This document shows, piece by piece, positions 37,908 to 48,364 of a stretch of 64,000 bases of DNA. Every line of letters starts with the position of its first letter. The stretch's first letter is position 1. The position numbers and the translations under genes are program-made. Under the pieces are notes generated by a model that saw only the letters and a program-made list of their open reading frames with translations, was not told where the DNA came from and did not search any database. The DNA is taken from the NCBI RefSeq assembly GCF_023167545.1, contig NZ_AP014647.1, positions 1,736,001 to 1,800,000 on the forward strand. Direction: 5' to 3'. The DNA is from Streptococcus constellatus subsp. constellatus (GTDB taxonomy: Bacteria > Bacillota > Bacilli > Lactobacillales > Streptococcaceae).

Positions 37908-38990
37908 TCAAAGTGTGCCTCTCATTAATAGTTCATCTAGTTTCATAAAATGCTCATTAGCTTGTTCTGTTATATTAGTACTGCCGTCAAATAATAAATA
38001 ATTCAAATCTTCAGGCCCTTGACGATCTATATCTGAAACTGAAATACAATAATGCGATAAGTCAAAATTAGCAAGAAACTGTTCAAATTTTTTATTATAA
38101 GCAATAGGGAGAATTAACACACCAAAGACCATACCGAGAATCATACTATGGAATCTTGAGGCAATGATTTTTTCTGATTGTTGGATAGAAGCAACTACCT
38201 CTCTCCAATTCTCTCCATTATAATTCAAAATAGATATTTCAGATTGTTTATCTGATGGTAGCTTCTCTAGAATTCTATCAATTACCTCTTCATCACCTTC
38301 CATTTTACAAAAAGAAGAGAGGATAATTTCATAACCTTGCTCATTATAATAATTTATGCAACGAAGGATAAATTCTTCATAATTAGTTGCATATTTTTTT
38401 ATATTTTCCCCTTTTTTAAAACAGTCTACAACGGAAACAAAAATTCTTTTCTTTTTCTCATCCATTTTTGGAATGATGTTCTGTATTCCCAAAACAATAT
38501 CCGGTGCAAAACGGACCTTCGTTAATTCTGGAAACTTTTGCTTGGACCATTCATCACGGAAACAGACATCTTCTGCTTTAGTAAGATAATCTTTAACAAG
38601 CAAGCGATACTCTTCCGTTACATAGGGACCGAAATTTGCTCCTAAAATATAAGTAGGATTTAATTGAGGCATTCTAGCTAAACGTTCACGGGCAAGCACA
38701 TCATCTACATTTTCCTGAAAAATAGATCCCCCGATCACAACATTGAGTTGGCACTTTTTCTCTATTTCTACATAGTAATCTTTATTACAGTTAATTAAAA
38801 AACGATCTAATCCTCTTCTTATTTTTTTATATGGATGGACAATGATATTTTTTTCATTACGAAATACCTTTGTATATTCTTCATTAAGAATCACATGAAA
38901 ATTATGATCTGGATATCGTTTTGCAAGAATATACAAAAATAGATCATCACCTAAATTAACATGGAAAAAACCTCTGACAAATATTTCCAT
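37908..38990 (-). CDS. Polysaccharide pyruvyl transferase
   Basis: 360 residues of the CsaB/WcaK family: the N terminus has FFHVNLGDDLFLYILAKRYP, and IIASRFHSMILGMVFGV is the typical C-terminal block. It transfers a pyruvate ketal from phosphoenolpyruvate to a sugar, which predicts an acidic, pyruvylated polysaccharide. The order, between polymerase and flippase genes, is usual for capsule loci. Confidence 0.87.
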   Translation of the reverse strand: MEIFVRGFFHVNLGDDLFLYILAKRYPDHNFHVILNEEYTKVFRNEKNIIVHPYKKIRRGLDRFLINCNKDYYVEIEKKCQLNVVIGGSIFQENVDDVLARERLARMPQLNPTYILGANFGPYVTEEYRLLVKDYLTKAEDVCFRDEWSKQKFPELTKVRFAPDIVLGIQNIIPKMDEKKKRIFVSVVDCFKKGENIKKYATNYEEFILRCINYYNEQGYEIILSSFCKMEGDEEVIDRILEKLPSDKQSEISILNYNGENWREVVASIQQSEKIIASRFHSMILGMVFGVLILPIAYNKKFEQFLANFDLSHYCISVSDIDRQGPEDLNYLLFDGSTNITEQANEHFMKLDELLMRGTL

Positions 38991-39006
38991 TATATATACT
39001 TCCTCC

Positions 39007-40131
39007 TCATATCATCACATATGGAATAGTCGCATCTATTCCTTGTATTCCATAGTAAAACCACCAATAAAAGAGAAGATAGGCAAGTAAGGCACTAATC
39101 ATGAAAAAGCGATACCCTTTTTGCGGTCTGCAGTAACACAAGGAAGGATAGACCAAAACATTAACAGAAGAGAAAAAGTAGGCAATTCTTCCCGAGTATA
39201 CATTTACACTAGTTAGTTGCAAACACAAGACCTCTAGAATAAACATCGCTATGAAAAATCTAGCATAACTTTCCCCTTCATTCCACTTATACCAGCTGAT
39301 AAGCATAAGAAGCATAATTGGAAACCGACTCAATAATTGACTCTGTACAAAATGAAATGTTCCGCCAATATAATTTACGTAGCTTCCTAAACCTATAATT
39401 TTTAAAATGCTAGACACTACTCCTAAGGAAAACAGGGAGGCTATACCTAAAACCAATATGAGAGCAACTTTTTGAAGCTCAACTCTCCTTGAGAATAGCG
39501 TGTCAAGTTGCTGATTTGGTTTTATAAAGTAAAACATCGCTGCAATCATTAACAAAACAAGCCCAGAAATATGGAAGGAACAGCCCACCAATAAACAAGT
39601 AACAAAGCCCTTCTTATTTCTCTCAATAAAGTATAAAATACCCAATAAAGTGAATGCGACTGCTATTGATTGTCTCATCATATTCAAGGTTGAATTATAG
39701 GTAGTAAGATAAAACACCATCATCCCTAGCCATGCTGGGTATTTCCCATATTTTTTTATAGCTAGATAGGTTGGAGCTATCATAAGCAGTTCCAAAATAA
39801 ACTTTGTCCAGAAAGCGCCTAATAATTTTGTAGTTATATAGACTACAAGTGTGAAACCTCGTTCAAAATCTTTTACGGATAAAAAACGCCAAATTCTATA
39901 CCAACTAGTATTCAAATATTCTGAAAAAGAATGAGAGGTGGTGGCCGCATTAATCGTCGGCATTAAGTAAACCTCTGTATCAGTTCCAATATGGTCTGCT
40001 CTAAATCCTGCAAGCATGCATGGGAGAGCTAAAGCTAATATAACAAAAAGAAGTCTTTGATTTTTCTTTATTTTCTCTGACAATGCTATCAAAGAACTAG
40101 AGGCAAAAAAGACACCAATATAAGGTAACAT
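39007..40131 (-). CDS. wzy: Wzy-type polysaccharide polymerase (EpsG-like)
   Basis: 374 residues with about ten membrane segments. The EpsG-type segment LAGFRADHIGTDTEVYL lies at the first external loop. Expected to join repeat units at the outer membrane face. Identified by topology, this motif and place in the operon. Confidence 0.82.
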   Translation of the reverse strand: MLPYIGVFFASSSLIALSEKIKKNQRLLFVILALALPCMLAGFRADHIGTDTEVYLMPTINAATTSHSFSEYLNTSWYRIWRFLSVKDFERGFTLVVYITTKLLGAFWTKFILELLMIAPTYLAIKKYGKYPAWLGMMVFYLTTYNSTLNMMRQSIAVAFTLLGILYFIERNKKGFVTCLLVGCSFHISGLVLLMIAAMFYFIKPNQQLDTLFSRRVELQKVALILVLGIASLFSLGVVSSILKIIGLGSYVNYIGGTFHFVQSQLLSRFPIMLLMLISWYKWNEGESYARFFIAMFILEVLCLQLTSVNVYSGRIAYFFSSVNVLVYPSLCYCRPQKGYRFFMISALLAYLLFYWWFYYGIQGIDATIPYVMI

Positions 40132-40140
40132 CCCTACTCC

Positions 40141-41169
40141 TTATAAGCTATTTTTAATTTTCAAGTATAGAATCCTCATTCTACTAGCTACTGCTAACAG
40201 CAACCACCACTTGTTGAGTAATACTGTTAATTGAAAATTTGATTTAGACAGTTTTTGTTCCTGAATCAAATCTACTGTCTGCTTATCCAACTCTAACAAC
40301 AACTGTACTGTGTAGTCTTTTAACTCTTGCGACAACAAGCCCATTTCTAGCAAATCTGCAAGAGAATTGAATAATTGCTTTATATATATCTCTGTTGCCC
40401 TTTTTTCAAATGTGTGTTTATGTTGATTGCTGGAAAATTGATTAATCAACTGAATCATATTTTTATAGGCAACAACATTATTTTGTATAAAAACTTTCGA
40501 GCAATTTTTCAAGCGGCTGTTAGACGTATTTGTGTCTAATTTATAGATATAGGTACATTGAGAAATATAATACATTTTAGGTTTTTGTAATAAGATATGG
40601 ATAAAAAAAACCAAATCTTCTCCCGTTATCATCGTTTTGTCGAACTCTATATGGTGTTGGTCTAACAAATTTTTTCTTATAATCTTGCAAACAGGACCAT
40701 TTAAGGTCCCATCGCTGACAATCCTACTAATTACTGTCTCAAAATCGATCTCCCGTGAGTCACCTTCAAACGCCTTCCACATATGCTTTTGTTGGATATC
40801 AGTCGCTAAATCGCTAAAAATAAGGTCATACTTGCCATCCAAAAGATACTGTTCCAACTCATTAAAGGAAACAAGAATATCATCTGAATCAACGAATATA
40901 ATGTATTGTCCTTTAGAAAGGCTAATCCCCATATTTCTCGCTACGCTAACACCTTCGTTAACTTTTTTATAAAATCTAAAACCAGCCTTTGTCTCTGAAA
41001 ACTCTCGACACCAGTCAGATACCTTACCCTTTGAACCGTCATCAATGATAACACATTCCATATTTAAGGAACTATTCTTATCCATAAAAGTTTTGATAGA
41101 CTGAAAGCATTGTTCTAATTTATCTATAGCTGTATTGTAAACAGGAACAATTATGCTCAAATGTATCAT
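40141..41169 (-). CDS. Family 2 glycosyltransferase
   Basis: 342 residues. GT-A opening LSIIVPVYNTAIDKLEQCFQ, VIIDDGS, NEGVSVARNMGISLSKGQYI and the metal site FVDSDD. ATG 41169 is preferred to 41190 because GAGG lies seven bases before it and nothing suitable precedes the other. Adds a sugar to the repeat unit; donor unknown. A 210-base gap without clear features separates it from wchF. Confidence 0.88.
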   Translation of the reverse strand: MIHLSIIVPVYNTAIDKLEQCFQSIKTFMDKNSSLNMECVIIDDGSKGKVSDWCREFSETKAGFRFYKKVNEGVSVARNMGISLSKGQYIIFVDSDDILVSFNELEQYLLDGKYDLIFSDLATDIQQKHMWKAFEGDSREIDFETVISRIVSDGTLNGPVCKIIRKNLLDQHHIEFDKTMITGEDLVFFIHILLQKPKMYYISQCTYIYKLDTNTSNSRLKNCSKVFIQNNVVAYKNMIQLINQFSSNQHKHTFEKRATEIYIKQLFNSLADLLEMGLLSQELKDYTVQLLLELDKQTVDLIQEQKLSKSNFQLTVLLNKWWLLLAVASRMRILYLKIKNSL

Positions 41170-41379
41170 ATCTATCCTCTTTTTCTTCATAAAAATATTA
41201 GCTTATCTCTTTCAAGGGTTCGTATTTGTCCACTAAAATCATCACATCATTATTAAATCACATTCGTTTACTAAACATTCGAAATTTCAATAACATAATG
41301 AAGAAGAGTCTGTAAACAAAGCAGGCACGATAGAGAAAAATTAATAGAAGATAAGCTAACAATCTGTTAGTATGCTTTA

Positions 41380-42549
41380 TTAATTAAAAATTGTCTCATA
41401 TCTAGCCACAATCTTCTCCCACGTAAATGCATCCTCAATTCGTTGACTAGACTTTTCGTCTAATTCCGAAATAGCACCTTCATCAAATCGTTCCACTTCT
41501 TCGATTACATGCGCTAGCTCATCTTTTTTCCAATAAATCGCTCCATCTTCACCCACTTCACGATTAAAGCCAACATCTAGTAATAAATTCAGCTTAGTTG
41601 ATGCTAAAGCTTCAAGAAGCGACGGATTAGTTCCGCCCACTTCATGACCGTGGAAATAGGCAAAAGCGTTCTCGCGGATATACCTGAGTAACTCTTGGTC
41701 ATAAACAGTTCCGACAAATTTGACTCTAGAATCTTTGTCAAAACCTGTGTCCTTAAGTAACTGATCGTAAAACTTATTTTGTTCCACATTTGTAATGAGA
41801 ACAAAATCTTTTTTAGAATTAGACTTCATAAATTCACGAATCATGGCTTCATAGTTGTTCTCAGGCACAAACCGTCCCACCACTAAATAATATCCATTTT
41901 CAGTTATGTTTTTTTCCTGATACCAGCTACGAACCTTTTCGTCTCTAGATTGCAACTTAGAGCTACTTGTGCCTGTTCCATAGGCGATATAAGTCGTTTT
42001 AGGTTGATACTTTTTATAGTCAGCTTGAATATATTTCTCAATATTCTTACTATCGCATATTAACAAATCCGCATGCTTGACCATGAGTTGCTCTGAATAT
42101 TTCCAATATTTACGAACAGGCAAGCTCCACTTAGCTCGTAGCCATTCGTGCCCGTCCGGATTAACCATCAGAGTTCCTCCAAGAGCTTTGATTTTTCTTT
42201 TTATACTTGAAATAAACGGACCAATTCGGCAGGCTAAAATATAAAATATCGGTGCTTCGTCCCTGTTTGTTTTTGCTATTTCAATCGCCTTATTTAGAGC
42301 AGCAATATCATAGGAAATGGCGCGAGCTGGACCAATGTTTGGAACATCAATATTGAAACAAATTGCTCCATTATGCTCAAAAAAATCTTCTGTAATGCCA
42401 GATTTTGCTGAATTTTCCCTCATGCAAGCAACATAATATTGAATATTTTTACTGTTTTGAAATTCTGTTAATTTCTCTACAAAGGTTTCAAATCCACCAT
42501 ATTTAGCTGGAATTCCTTTAGAACCAATAATATAAACTGTTTTTATCAT
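41380..42549 (-). CDS. wchF: Rhamnosyltransferase WchF-like
   Basis: 389 residues. The N-terminal DUF1972 domain starts YIIGSKGIPAKYGGFETFVE, followed by a GT4-type domain with VVGRFVPENNYEAMI and EVGGTNPSLLEALA. In pneumococcal and oral streptococcal loci WchF adds rhamnose to the first glucose laid down by WchA, and the gene order here (wchA then this) agrees. No rhamnose synthesis genes lie in the window. Confidence 0.85.
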   Translation of the reverse strand: MIKTVYIIGSKGIPAKYGGFETFVEKLTEFQNSKNIQYYVACMRENSAKSGITEDFFEHNGAICFNIDVPNIGPARAISYDIAALNKAIEIAKTNRDEAPIFYILACRIGPFISSIKRKIKALGGTLMVNPDGHEWLRAKWSLPVRKYWKYSEQLMVKHADLLICDSKNIEKYIQADYKKYQPKTTYIAYGTGTSSSKLQSRDEKVRSWYQEKNITENGYYLVVGRFVPENNYEAMIREFMKSNSKKDFVLITNVEQNKFYDQLLKDTGFDKDSRVKFVGTVYDQELLRYIRENAFAYFHGHEVGGTNPSLLEALASTKLNLLLDVGFNREVGEDGAIYWKKDELAHVIEEVERFDEGAISELDEKSSQRIEDAFTWEKIVARYETIFN

Positions 42550-42585
42550 TTTTCTTTCATCAAAAATAGAGAAGAGGAAGCAAGA

Positions 42586-43959
42586 CTACTTTGCTCCGTC
42601 TTTCATTAGCACAACTTTAATTGTTTTGAGTAAGATTTTGATGTCTGACCAAATGGTCCAACCGTCAATATAAGCGACGTCTAATTTGACAACTTCGTCA
42701 AAATCAGTAATACTGCTGCGACCACTAATTTGCCACAGACCAGTGATACCTGGCTTGAAACTCAAACGCCGTTTTTGTTCAGGAGTATAGTGCTCATATT
42801 CATCTTTGGTTGGTGGGCGCGTTCCCACAAGACTCATATCTCCTTTAAGAACATTATAAAATTGTGGTAATTCATCCAAGCTTGTTTTCCGAATGAATTT
42901 CCCAATTGGAGTAATCCGAGGATCATCATCCATTTTAAACATCCCACCACTCATGGTATTATGTACCATCAGTTCTTTCTTACGTTCTTCGGCATCTATG
43001 TACATAGAGCGGAATTTGTAAAATTTAAAGATCCGACCATTTTTCCCAACACGTTCCTGAACAAAAATAGCTGGCCCACCATCTTTACGAATCATTGGCA
43101 CTAAGAAAATCGCTGCAATACCACAAAGCAAAAGTCCAAAGAAAGAGCCAATAATATCTAAAATTCGTTTGGCAACAATATGACTATAATTGTAGAAATT
43201 TGTTGAGAAAGTGACTACGCTAAAACCAGCAATCTCTTGAAGCCTCTTCTCACCAATTTGAAAATCTAAGGCGTTAATATTCACATTAACTGTGATTCCC
43301 ATATTCTCAAACTGAATAACCAAATCCTCAATGGAATAGTAATCGCTTGGCAAACTAATAAAGACTTCATCAACAACGGAACGAGTCGCAAATTCAATGA
43401 GACATTCTCTCGGAACAACATCGAAGTTGGGATGCTGATAATAGGAATTATCAAATACAGAGACAGCAGCGATGCAATCATTAAATGAGCAAGTTTGCGT
43501 TAGCTGCTGCAAAATTCTATCCAAGCGGCTTGAAACAGTAATGACTAGTACTTTCTTACTACTTTTTAGTCTGGGATGCACTCGCAGATAATATTGTTTA
43601 ATCAACAAATTGATACAATAAATACAAACAGCATTTAAAAGAATAAAAAGAATAAGATCTTTCCGAGTTAGTAAAAAGCTACCTTTTGACATAAATGAAA
43701 AGAAAGTAATCATAACAGTATATAAGGCACTGTATTTTATCGTTTCTGTAAACTCAACCAAATAACCGCGTTTGAAAAAGTGGTAACCATAATTACTGAT
43801 ATAAAAAGCAACGATATGCAGCAATACTAGTATGATGATGTCATTACTTGTTAGTTTTGAATTCAAGACTAAATTCATAATTGTAGAAATAGTGACAACA
43901 GAAAGTAGTTGTGTCAATACAATCTCTATTTTTTGAAATTCTTTTCTATTTTCAAGCAT
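42586..43959 (-). CDS. wchA: Initiating sugar-phosphate transferase WchA (CpsE)
   Basis: 457 residues. Several N-terminal membrane segments, a central domain and the C-terminal bacterial sugar transferase (KRILDIIGSFFGLLL; KFRSMY; DELPQFYNVLKGDMSLVGTR). It transfers glucose-1-phosphate to undecaprenyl phosphate to start each repeat unit. ATG 43959 is chosen: AGGAG is well spaced, and the longer reading to 44013 would overlap wze heavily. Overlaps the wze stop by 8 bases. Confidence 0.92.
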   Translation of the reverse strand: MLENRKEFQKIEIVLTQLLSVVTISTIMNLVLNSKLTSNDIIILVLLHIVAFYISNYGYHFFKRGYLVEFTETIKYSALYTVMITFFSFMSKGSFLLTRKDLILFILLNAVCIYCINLLIKQYYLRVHPRLKSSKKVLVITVSSRLDRILQQLTQTCSFNDCIAAVSVFDNSYYQHPNFDVVPRECLIEFATRSVVDEVFISLPSDYYSIEDLVIQFENMGITVNVNINALDFQIGEKRLQEIAGFSVVTFSTNFYNYSHIVAKRILDIIGSFFGLLLCGIAAIFLVPMIRKDGGPAIFVQERVGKNGRIFKFYKFRSMYIDAEERKKELMVHNTMSGGMFKMDDDPRITPIGKFIRKTSLDELPQFYNVLKGDMSLVGTRPPTKDEYEHYTPEQKRRLSFKPGITGLWQISGRSSITDFDEVVKLDVAYIDGWTIWSDIKILLKTIKVVLMKDGAK

Positions 43960-44665
43960 CCCTACTCCTAAATTTTTTCTTGCCATAGTTCCCATAGTCT
44001 CCATAATTACCATAAGAACCGTACTTTTCTAGCTGTGTATCATACTTATTTAAAATAACTCCCAAGAATGGAGTGCCTGTTTGCTCTAGTTGCTCCTTAG
44101 CTTTTTGTAAAGCTTTACGTTTTACATTTCCTGATTCAACCACTAACGCACTAGCATCACATTTTTGAGCAATGATGGCTGCATCAATCACAATTCCAAT
44201 AGGAGGAGTATCGATGATAATATAATCATAATGATTTCGTAAAATAGCAACCATCATCCCAAAGCTCTTACTTTGAAGAAGTGCAGTTGGGTTGGGCGAA
44301 ATCTGTCCTGCTTCAATCACAAATAAATTTTCAACATTTGTATCACATAAACCGTTTGATAAATCAGCTGCACCAGCTAAATAATCTGTCAAACCTGTAA
44401 TTTTGTCACGTGTTTTAAAAACTCCCGACATGACTGAATTACGAAGATCTGCATCAATCAGCAAAGTGTTATAGCCTGATCGTGCAAAAGCAATAGCTAG
44501 ATTAGTAGAAGTTGTTGACTTCCCTTCACCGGACTGTGCAGAAGTAACAGCAATAACTTTAATATTTTCTCCACTAAGCTGAATGTTGGTTCTTAAAGCG
44601 TTGTAATATTCTTCTGACTTTTTGAGAGCTTTCTCTTTATTTTTAGCTAATTCTAATCTTGGCAT
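43952..44665 (-). CDS. wze: Tyrosine kinase Wze (CpsD)
   Basis: 237 residues of the BY-kinase family. Walker A SAQSGEGKSTTSTNLA, Walker A' TLLIDADLRNSV and Walker B YIIIDTPPIG are present, and the C-terminal tail has a tyrosine cluster (YGSYGNYGDYGNYG) for autophosphorylation. Works with Wzd to control chain assembly. Of two adjacent ATGs the second (44665) fits the AGGAGG spacing and the family start. Confidence 0.93.
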   Translation of the reverse strand: MPRLELAKNKEKALKKSEEYYNALRTNIQLSGENIKVIAVTSAQSGEGKSTTSTNLAIAFARSGYNTLLIDADLRNSVMSGVFKTRDKITGLTDYLAGAADLSNGLCDTNVENLFVIEAGQISPNPTALLQSKSFGMMVAILRNHYDYIIIDTPPIGIVIDAAIIAQKCDASALVVESGNVKRKALQKAKEQLEQTGTPFLGVILNKYDTQLEKYGSYGNYGDYGNYGKKKFRSRDA

Positions 44666-44674
44666 CATTTCCTC

Positions 44675-45373
44675 CTATTTTAGTTTATCCATATTCGGCA
44701 CAACTCCAAGAAGAGTAATTCCTAACGCTTCTTCCACATCTTCTGGCTTTTTCACTCGATCATCCAACACTTCAACGATAATAATAACCATTGAAATCAA
44801 GGCTCCTCCAGTTAAGAAACCAATTAAGGTATTGCGTTTGATATTCGGTGAAGAAGGAGAGTTTGGTACTTCTGCTTCTTCTAATGTCGTCACGTCTGCT
44901 ACTTTTGTAACAGCTATAATCTTTTCAGCTGCTACTTGGCGAAGGCTATTAGCAACACGCGCAGCTTCCTTTGCATCACCATCTGAAACGGCTATTGAGA
45001 CAATACGTGTATCGGTCGGAACAGTGACTGTAATCTTCTTAGCTAGTGCACTTGGCTGCATATTTAATTTTAAGTCAGAGATTACTTTGGCTAATACATC
45101 CTGCGATAAAATGATTTCCTTATAGTCTTTAACCAAGTACGATCCAGCCTGCAAATCTTGGTTTGTCAATGTGGAATTATCACTAGGCTGTCGATTTACT
45201 ACATAGATCCTTGTAGAACTTGTATAATTAGGCTTTATAATAAAGGTATTATATCCTAAAGTAATGATAGCCATCACAAAAGCTGTCACAACGATGAGAA
45301 ATTTTCGTCTCCATAGACTTTTAACTAATGATAGAACATCAATTTCCATCGTCTGATTATCTTGATTTTTCAT
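44675..45373 (-). CDS. wzd: Wzd (CpsC) chain-length and kinase-activating protein
   Basis: 232 residues. A Wzz-type domain with a first membrane segment near 30-48 ([18 protein letters not shown]), an extracellular part, a second segment near 180-200 and the short cytoplasmic tail VVPNMDKLK that activates Wze. In standard order between wzh and wze. Confidence 0.92.
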   Translation of the reverse strand: MKNQDNQTMEIDVLSLVKSLWRRKFLIVVTAFVMAIITLGYNTFIIKPNYTSSTRIYVVNRQPSDNSTLTNQDLQAGSYLVKDYKEIILSQDVLAKVISDLKLNMQPSALAKKITVTVPTDTRIVSIAVSDGDAKEAARVANSLRQVAAEKIIAVTKVADVTTLEEAEVPNSPSSPNIKRNTLIGFLTGGALISMVIIIVEVLDDRVKKPEDVEEALGITLLGVVPNMDKLK

Positions 45374-45381
45374 TTCTTCTC

Positions 45382-46116
45382 CTAAATTAATTCATCTTTT
45401 AATAATATTTCTTGATTTTCACGGAATAGCATATCAGCGTATGCTTTGCCATATTTTTTAGAAATGATTTGATAGGCCTCCTGCATATAAGGGGGGCGCG
45501 GACCTAAATTATGCATATCACTCGCTACAAAATGGACTAAATCCTGCTCCATAAAGAACTGCGCCCGTTTCTTCATGAATTTATACTTATCGCCACTAAA
45601 TAACTTCGGCTTTAGGACACTGGAGCTATTGATTTGCATATAACATCCCATGTTGATCAAGTCTTGCACTTTTTTCACATCGTTTTCCAAGTAATGATAA
45701 CGCTCAATATGGGCTACAACTGGTGTAATTCCTAAACGCAGAACATTATTTAAAGCACTGTGGATTTCTCTGTATGGAGTTGTCATACTAAACTCAATCA
45801 GAGCATAACTCGTTCCACCCAAAGTTGGAATAATTTTTTTATCCAATTTTTCTAAAATATCGCTAGTATAGTAAATTTCGGCACCATAAAGAATGGTGAG
45901 GTCGTCCGCCACTTCTTTAGCGATTTGCTGAACCTCATGAAAATTTGCCGCGATTTTTTCTTCAGGAGTTTCAAACATTCCCTTTCTACGATGAGAAGTT
46001 GAAATAATCGTTCGAACTCCTTGGCGATAACTTTCCGTCAAAAGCTCTCGCGTATCCTGACGTGTCTTGGGACCGTCATCTACATCAAACACAATATGCG
46101 AATGAATATCAATCAA
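45382..46116 (-). CDS. wzh: Wzh (CpsB) PHP-type tyrosine phosphatase
   Basis: 244 residues. Metal ligands are visible in [16 protein letters not shown], then [21 protein letters not shown] and VASDMHN. A manganese-dependent phosphatase that removes phosphate from the tyrosines of Wze. Two bases separate it from wzg. Confidence 0.93.
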   Translation of the reverse strand: MIDIHSHIVFDVDDGPKTRQDTRELLTESYRQGVRTIISTSHRRKGMFETPEEKIAANFHEVQQIAKEVADDLTILYGAEIYYTSDILEKLDKKIIPTLGGTSYALIEFSMTTPYREIHSALNNVLRLGITPVVAHIERYHYLENDVKKVQDLINMGCYMQINSSSVLKPKLFSGDKYKFMKKRAQFFMEQDLVHFVASDMHNLGPRPPYMQEAYQIISKKYGKAYADMLFRENQEILLKDELI

Positions 46117-46118
46117 TC

Positions 46119-47570
46119 TTATTTACCTTCCATCACTTTCTGAATTGCCGCTTTGGCTGCATTCAAGCTATCTTGATTTAATTCCATCATGTAAAGATTC
46201 GCATCTGGCATAGCATAAGACGGAAGATCTGTCCGTCCCTCACCTGTAACAGCTTGAGAAGTCACAGTATAACTACCGCCAGATTCTAGTTGTGTATTAA
46301 TGAGATTCATCATCGTTTCAAGACTCATATTGGTTTGAACTGAATTTTGTAAACCTGAAATAATCTCATTGTAATTCTTCAAAGCATGTGTTGAAGTCAA
46401 CTTTTTAATAATTGCCGCAATTACTTTTTCTTGATTTTTACCACGGTCGTTATCTCCGCCGCTCAATGAATATCGTTCTCGCACAAAGCCTAGAGCCTGC
46501 TCAGAATTTAGATGAACATCTCCTACACCAAAATGATAATTCCCGTGCAAACTTGTAAATTCTTGGTCATTATAAACGTCAATACCACCTAACAAGTCCA
46601 CTAATTTGAGGAAAGAAGTGAAATTGAGTCGGATGTAATAGTTGGTTTTAATGCCATAGAGATTTTCCAATGTATGAATGGACGCTTCCACACCATAAAT
46701 GCCAGCATGCGTCAATTTATCATTTTGATTGTTGCCACCATCAGCAATCGGTACGTAAGCATCACGCGGTGTTGTTGTTAATAACACTTTTTTTGTTTTG
46801 CGATTCACTGTCATGATGATATTCACATCCGAACGAGATACAGACGAAACGGGACCATAAGTGTCAATACCACTAACATAAATGTTAAAGACATCGTTGT
46901 TGGTAGCTGGTGATTGCGCATTTTCTATTTTCTTACTAATCTTATAAGTATAGATTTTCTTAATTTTTGAAGCATAATCTGGATGTTCGTTTTCGATAAC
47001 ACTTTCAAAAACACTATTTAGCACCATAGCCTTCGCTTCACCATTCCTCAAAGAGTTATAAGCTGCCAGATAAGAAGAAGATTGATCAACCGTTAGATTG
47101 ACTTTTTTAGTTTTTGCTAAGTTGTTTGTTAATGCCTTGATATTTTTTTCATCATTTGCTGTCGGAGCAAGAACATTTTTCACTTGGCTAATATCTTTAA
47201 TGTCGCTATTTGCCAGTACCACCACACTCATTTCATATTCAGAATAGTTGGATGTTGCATTTAGACCATTAGACAAATCCAGCACTTCTTTAATGGCATA
47301 CATCGCACCTGAACTAACTAAAATAGCCAAAATGAGAATAATAGTCGTTGTGACACGCGCTTTATTTTTAAAAATTAAAAAGCCAGTCACTAGTGCTACG
47401 GCTACTAGGAAGATTGATAGTAAAACATTCAAGTACCGAAATGCTAGAATGTTATACCGAAACATTGAAAAAACCAATAATGCTGTTAGCAATGCAAAAA
47501 CGATTAGCAATGCAATATTTAAGATTCGATAACCTCTCTTCTTAGAAGAGCGCAATCTTTTTTGGACCAT
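46119..47570 (-). CDS. wzg: Wzg (CpsA) LytR-CpsA-Psr ligase
   Basis: 483 residues. Three membrane segments in the first ~110 residues, the CpsA accessory domain, then the LCP domain with [17 protein letters not shown] and [18 protein letters not shown] enzymes attach finished polysaccharide to peptidoglycan. First gene of the operon, after its own promoter. Confidence 0.93.
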   Translation of the reverse strand: MVQKRLRSSKKRGYRILNIALLIVFALLTALLVFSMFRYNILAFRYLNVLLSIFLVAVALVTGFLIFKNKARVTTTIILILAILVSSGAMYAIKEVLDLSNGLNATSNYSEYEMSVVVLANSDIKDISQVKNVLAPTANDEKNIKALTNNLAKTKKVNLTVDQSSSYLAAYNSLRNGEAKAMVLNSVFESVIENEHPDYASKIKKIYTYKISKKIENAQSPATNNDVFNIYVSGIDTYGPVSSVSRSDVNIIMTVNRKTKKVLLTTTPRDAYVPIADGGNNQNDKLTHAGIYGVEASIHTLENLYGIKTNYYIRLNFTSFLKLVDLLGGIDVYNDQEFTSLHGNYHFGVGDVHLNSEQALGFVRERYSLSGGDNDRGKNQEKVIAAIIKKLTSTHALKNYNEIISGLQNSVQTNMSLETMMNLINTQLESGGSYTVTSQAVTGEGRTDLPSYAMPDANLYMMELNQDSLNAAKAAIQKVMEGK

Positions 47571-47608
47571 TTTAAACCCCTACGTAGAATTATCCATTTC
47601 ATTACTCC

Positions 47609-47637
47609 ATTATAGCATAAAATAACTGAAAGTTAAA
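47609..47637 (-). promoter_or_regulatory. Polysaccharide operon promoter
   Basis: Minus strand TTTAAC (47632-47637), a 17-base spacer and TATAAT (47609-47614) with an upstream TG (TGCTATAAT). It lies 39 bases before the wzg start and downstream of the nrdG terminator, so the operon is transcribed independently. Confidence 0.7.
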
Positions 47638-47715
47638 CATTCTTTAAAAATTACAAAAACTTTAAATTATAAATGCGTTTTCAATGCAATCTTTCGCCAT
47701 TACATTTTAAACAAC

Positions 47716-47745
47716 AAAAAAGCAGGAACAATCAAGTCCTACCTT
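47716..47745 (-). terminator. Terminator after nrdG
   Basis: Minus-strand stem GTAGGA / TCCTGC followed by six T, ten bases past the nrdG stop. Confidence 0.7.
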
Positions 47746-47754
47746 GGTTTAAAT

Positions 47755-48360
47755 TTATTCTGTTTTATCTCGATTAACCTGCTCAAAACTTTCTGTGCCA
47801 TCATTCAATCTATCCCAAATAATCACTTTTCCAGCTTTGAGAGACTTTTGTACATCAATAATACGCTGATTAGAGGAACCTCGAAATTGTAACATGAGAT
47901 TTCGTTTTGCCTTATCAAAACGACCATCTACCAGAATATCAATGAGACTAAGAAGTTCAAGTTTATCTGGTGTTTCCAGCATCATTTCTTCCCATGTATA
48001 GCCCGTCCAAGACCAAATATCTTTGTCAGGCAACTCTCGTCGAATACGCTTGACTAAAGGCAAGAGAATCCCAGTATTCAGAAAAGGCTCTCCTCCTAGC
48101 AAGGTCAGGCCTTGAACATAGGGCTCAGCCAAATCTTTCATGATTTGCTCTTCCAGCTCTTGCGTATAAGGAATCCCGGCATTGAACGACCAGGTCGCTA
48201 CATTGTAGCAGCCCTCACAATGAAACATGCAGCCGCTGACATAGAGGGAATTACGCACCCCTTCACCATCCACAAAATTAAAGGCTTTATAGTCAATAAT
48301 ACGCCCCTTGCTTAACTCTTCACTTTTCCACTCACCTGGCTTCGGTGTATTCCATGTCAT
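47755..48360 (-). CDS. nrdG: Anaerobic ribonucleotide reductase activating enzyme
   Basis: 201-residue radical-SAM enzyme. The iron-sulfur cysteines are C44, C48 and C51 in SGCMFHCEGC. It generates the glycyl radical on NrdD. Same order as in pneumococcus (nrdD, small gene, acetyltransferase, nrdG). It starts 4 bases after the acetyltransferase. Confidence 0.95.
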   Translation of the reverse strand: MTWNTPKPGEWKSEELSKGRIIDYKAFNFVDGEGVRNSLYVSGCMFHCEGCYNVATWSFNAGIPYTQELEEQIMKDLAEPYVQGLTLLGGEPFLNTGILLPLVKRIRRELPDKDIWSWTGYTWEEMMLETPDKLELLSLIDILVDGRFDKAKRNLMLQFRGSSNQRIIDVQKSLKAGKVIIWDRLNDGTESFEQVNRDKTE

Positions 48361-48364
48361 TTTT

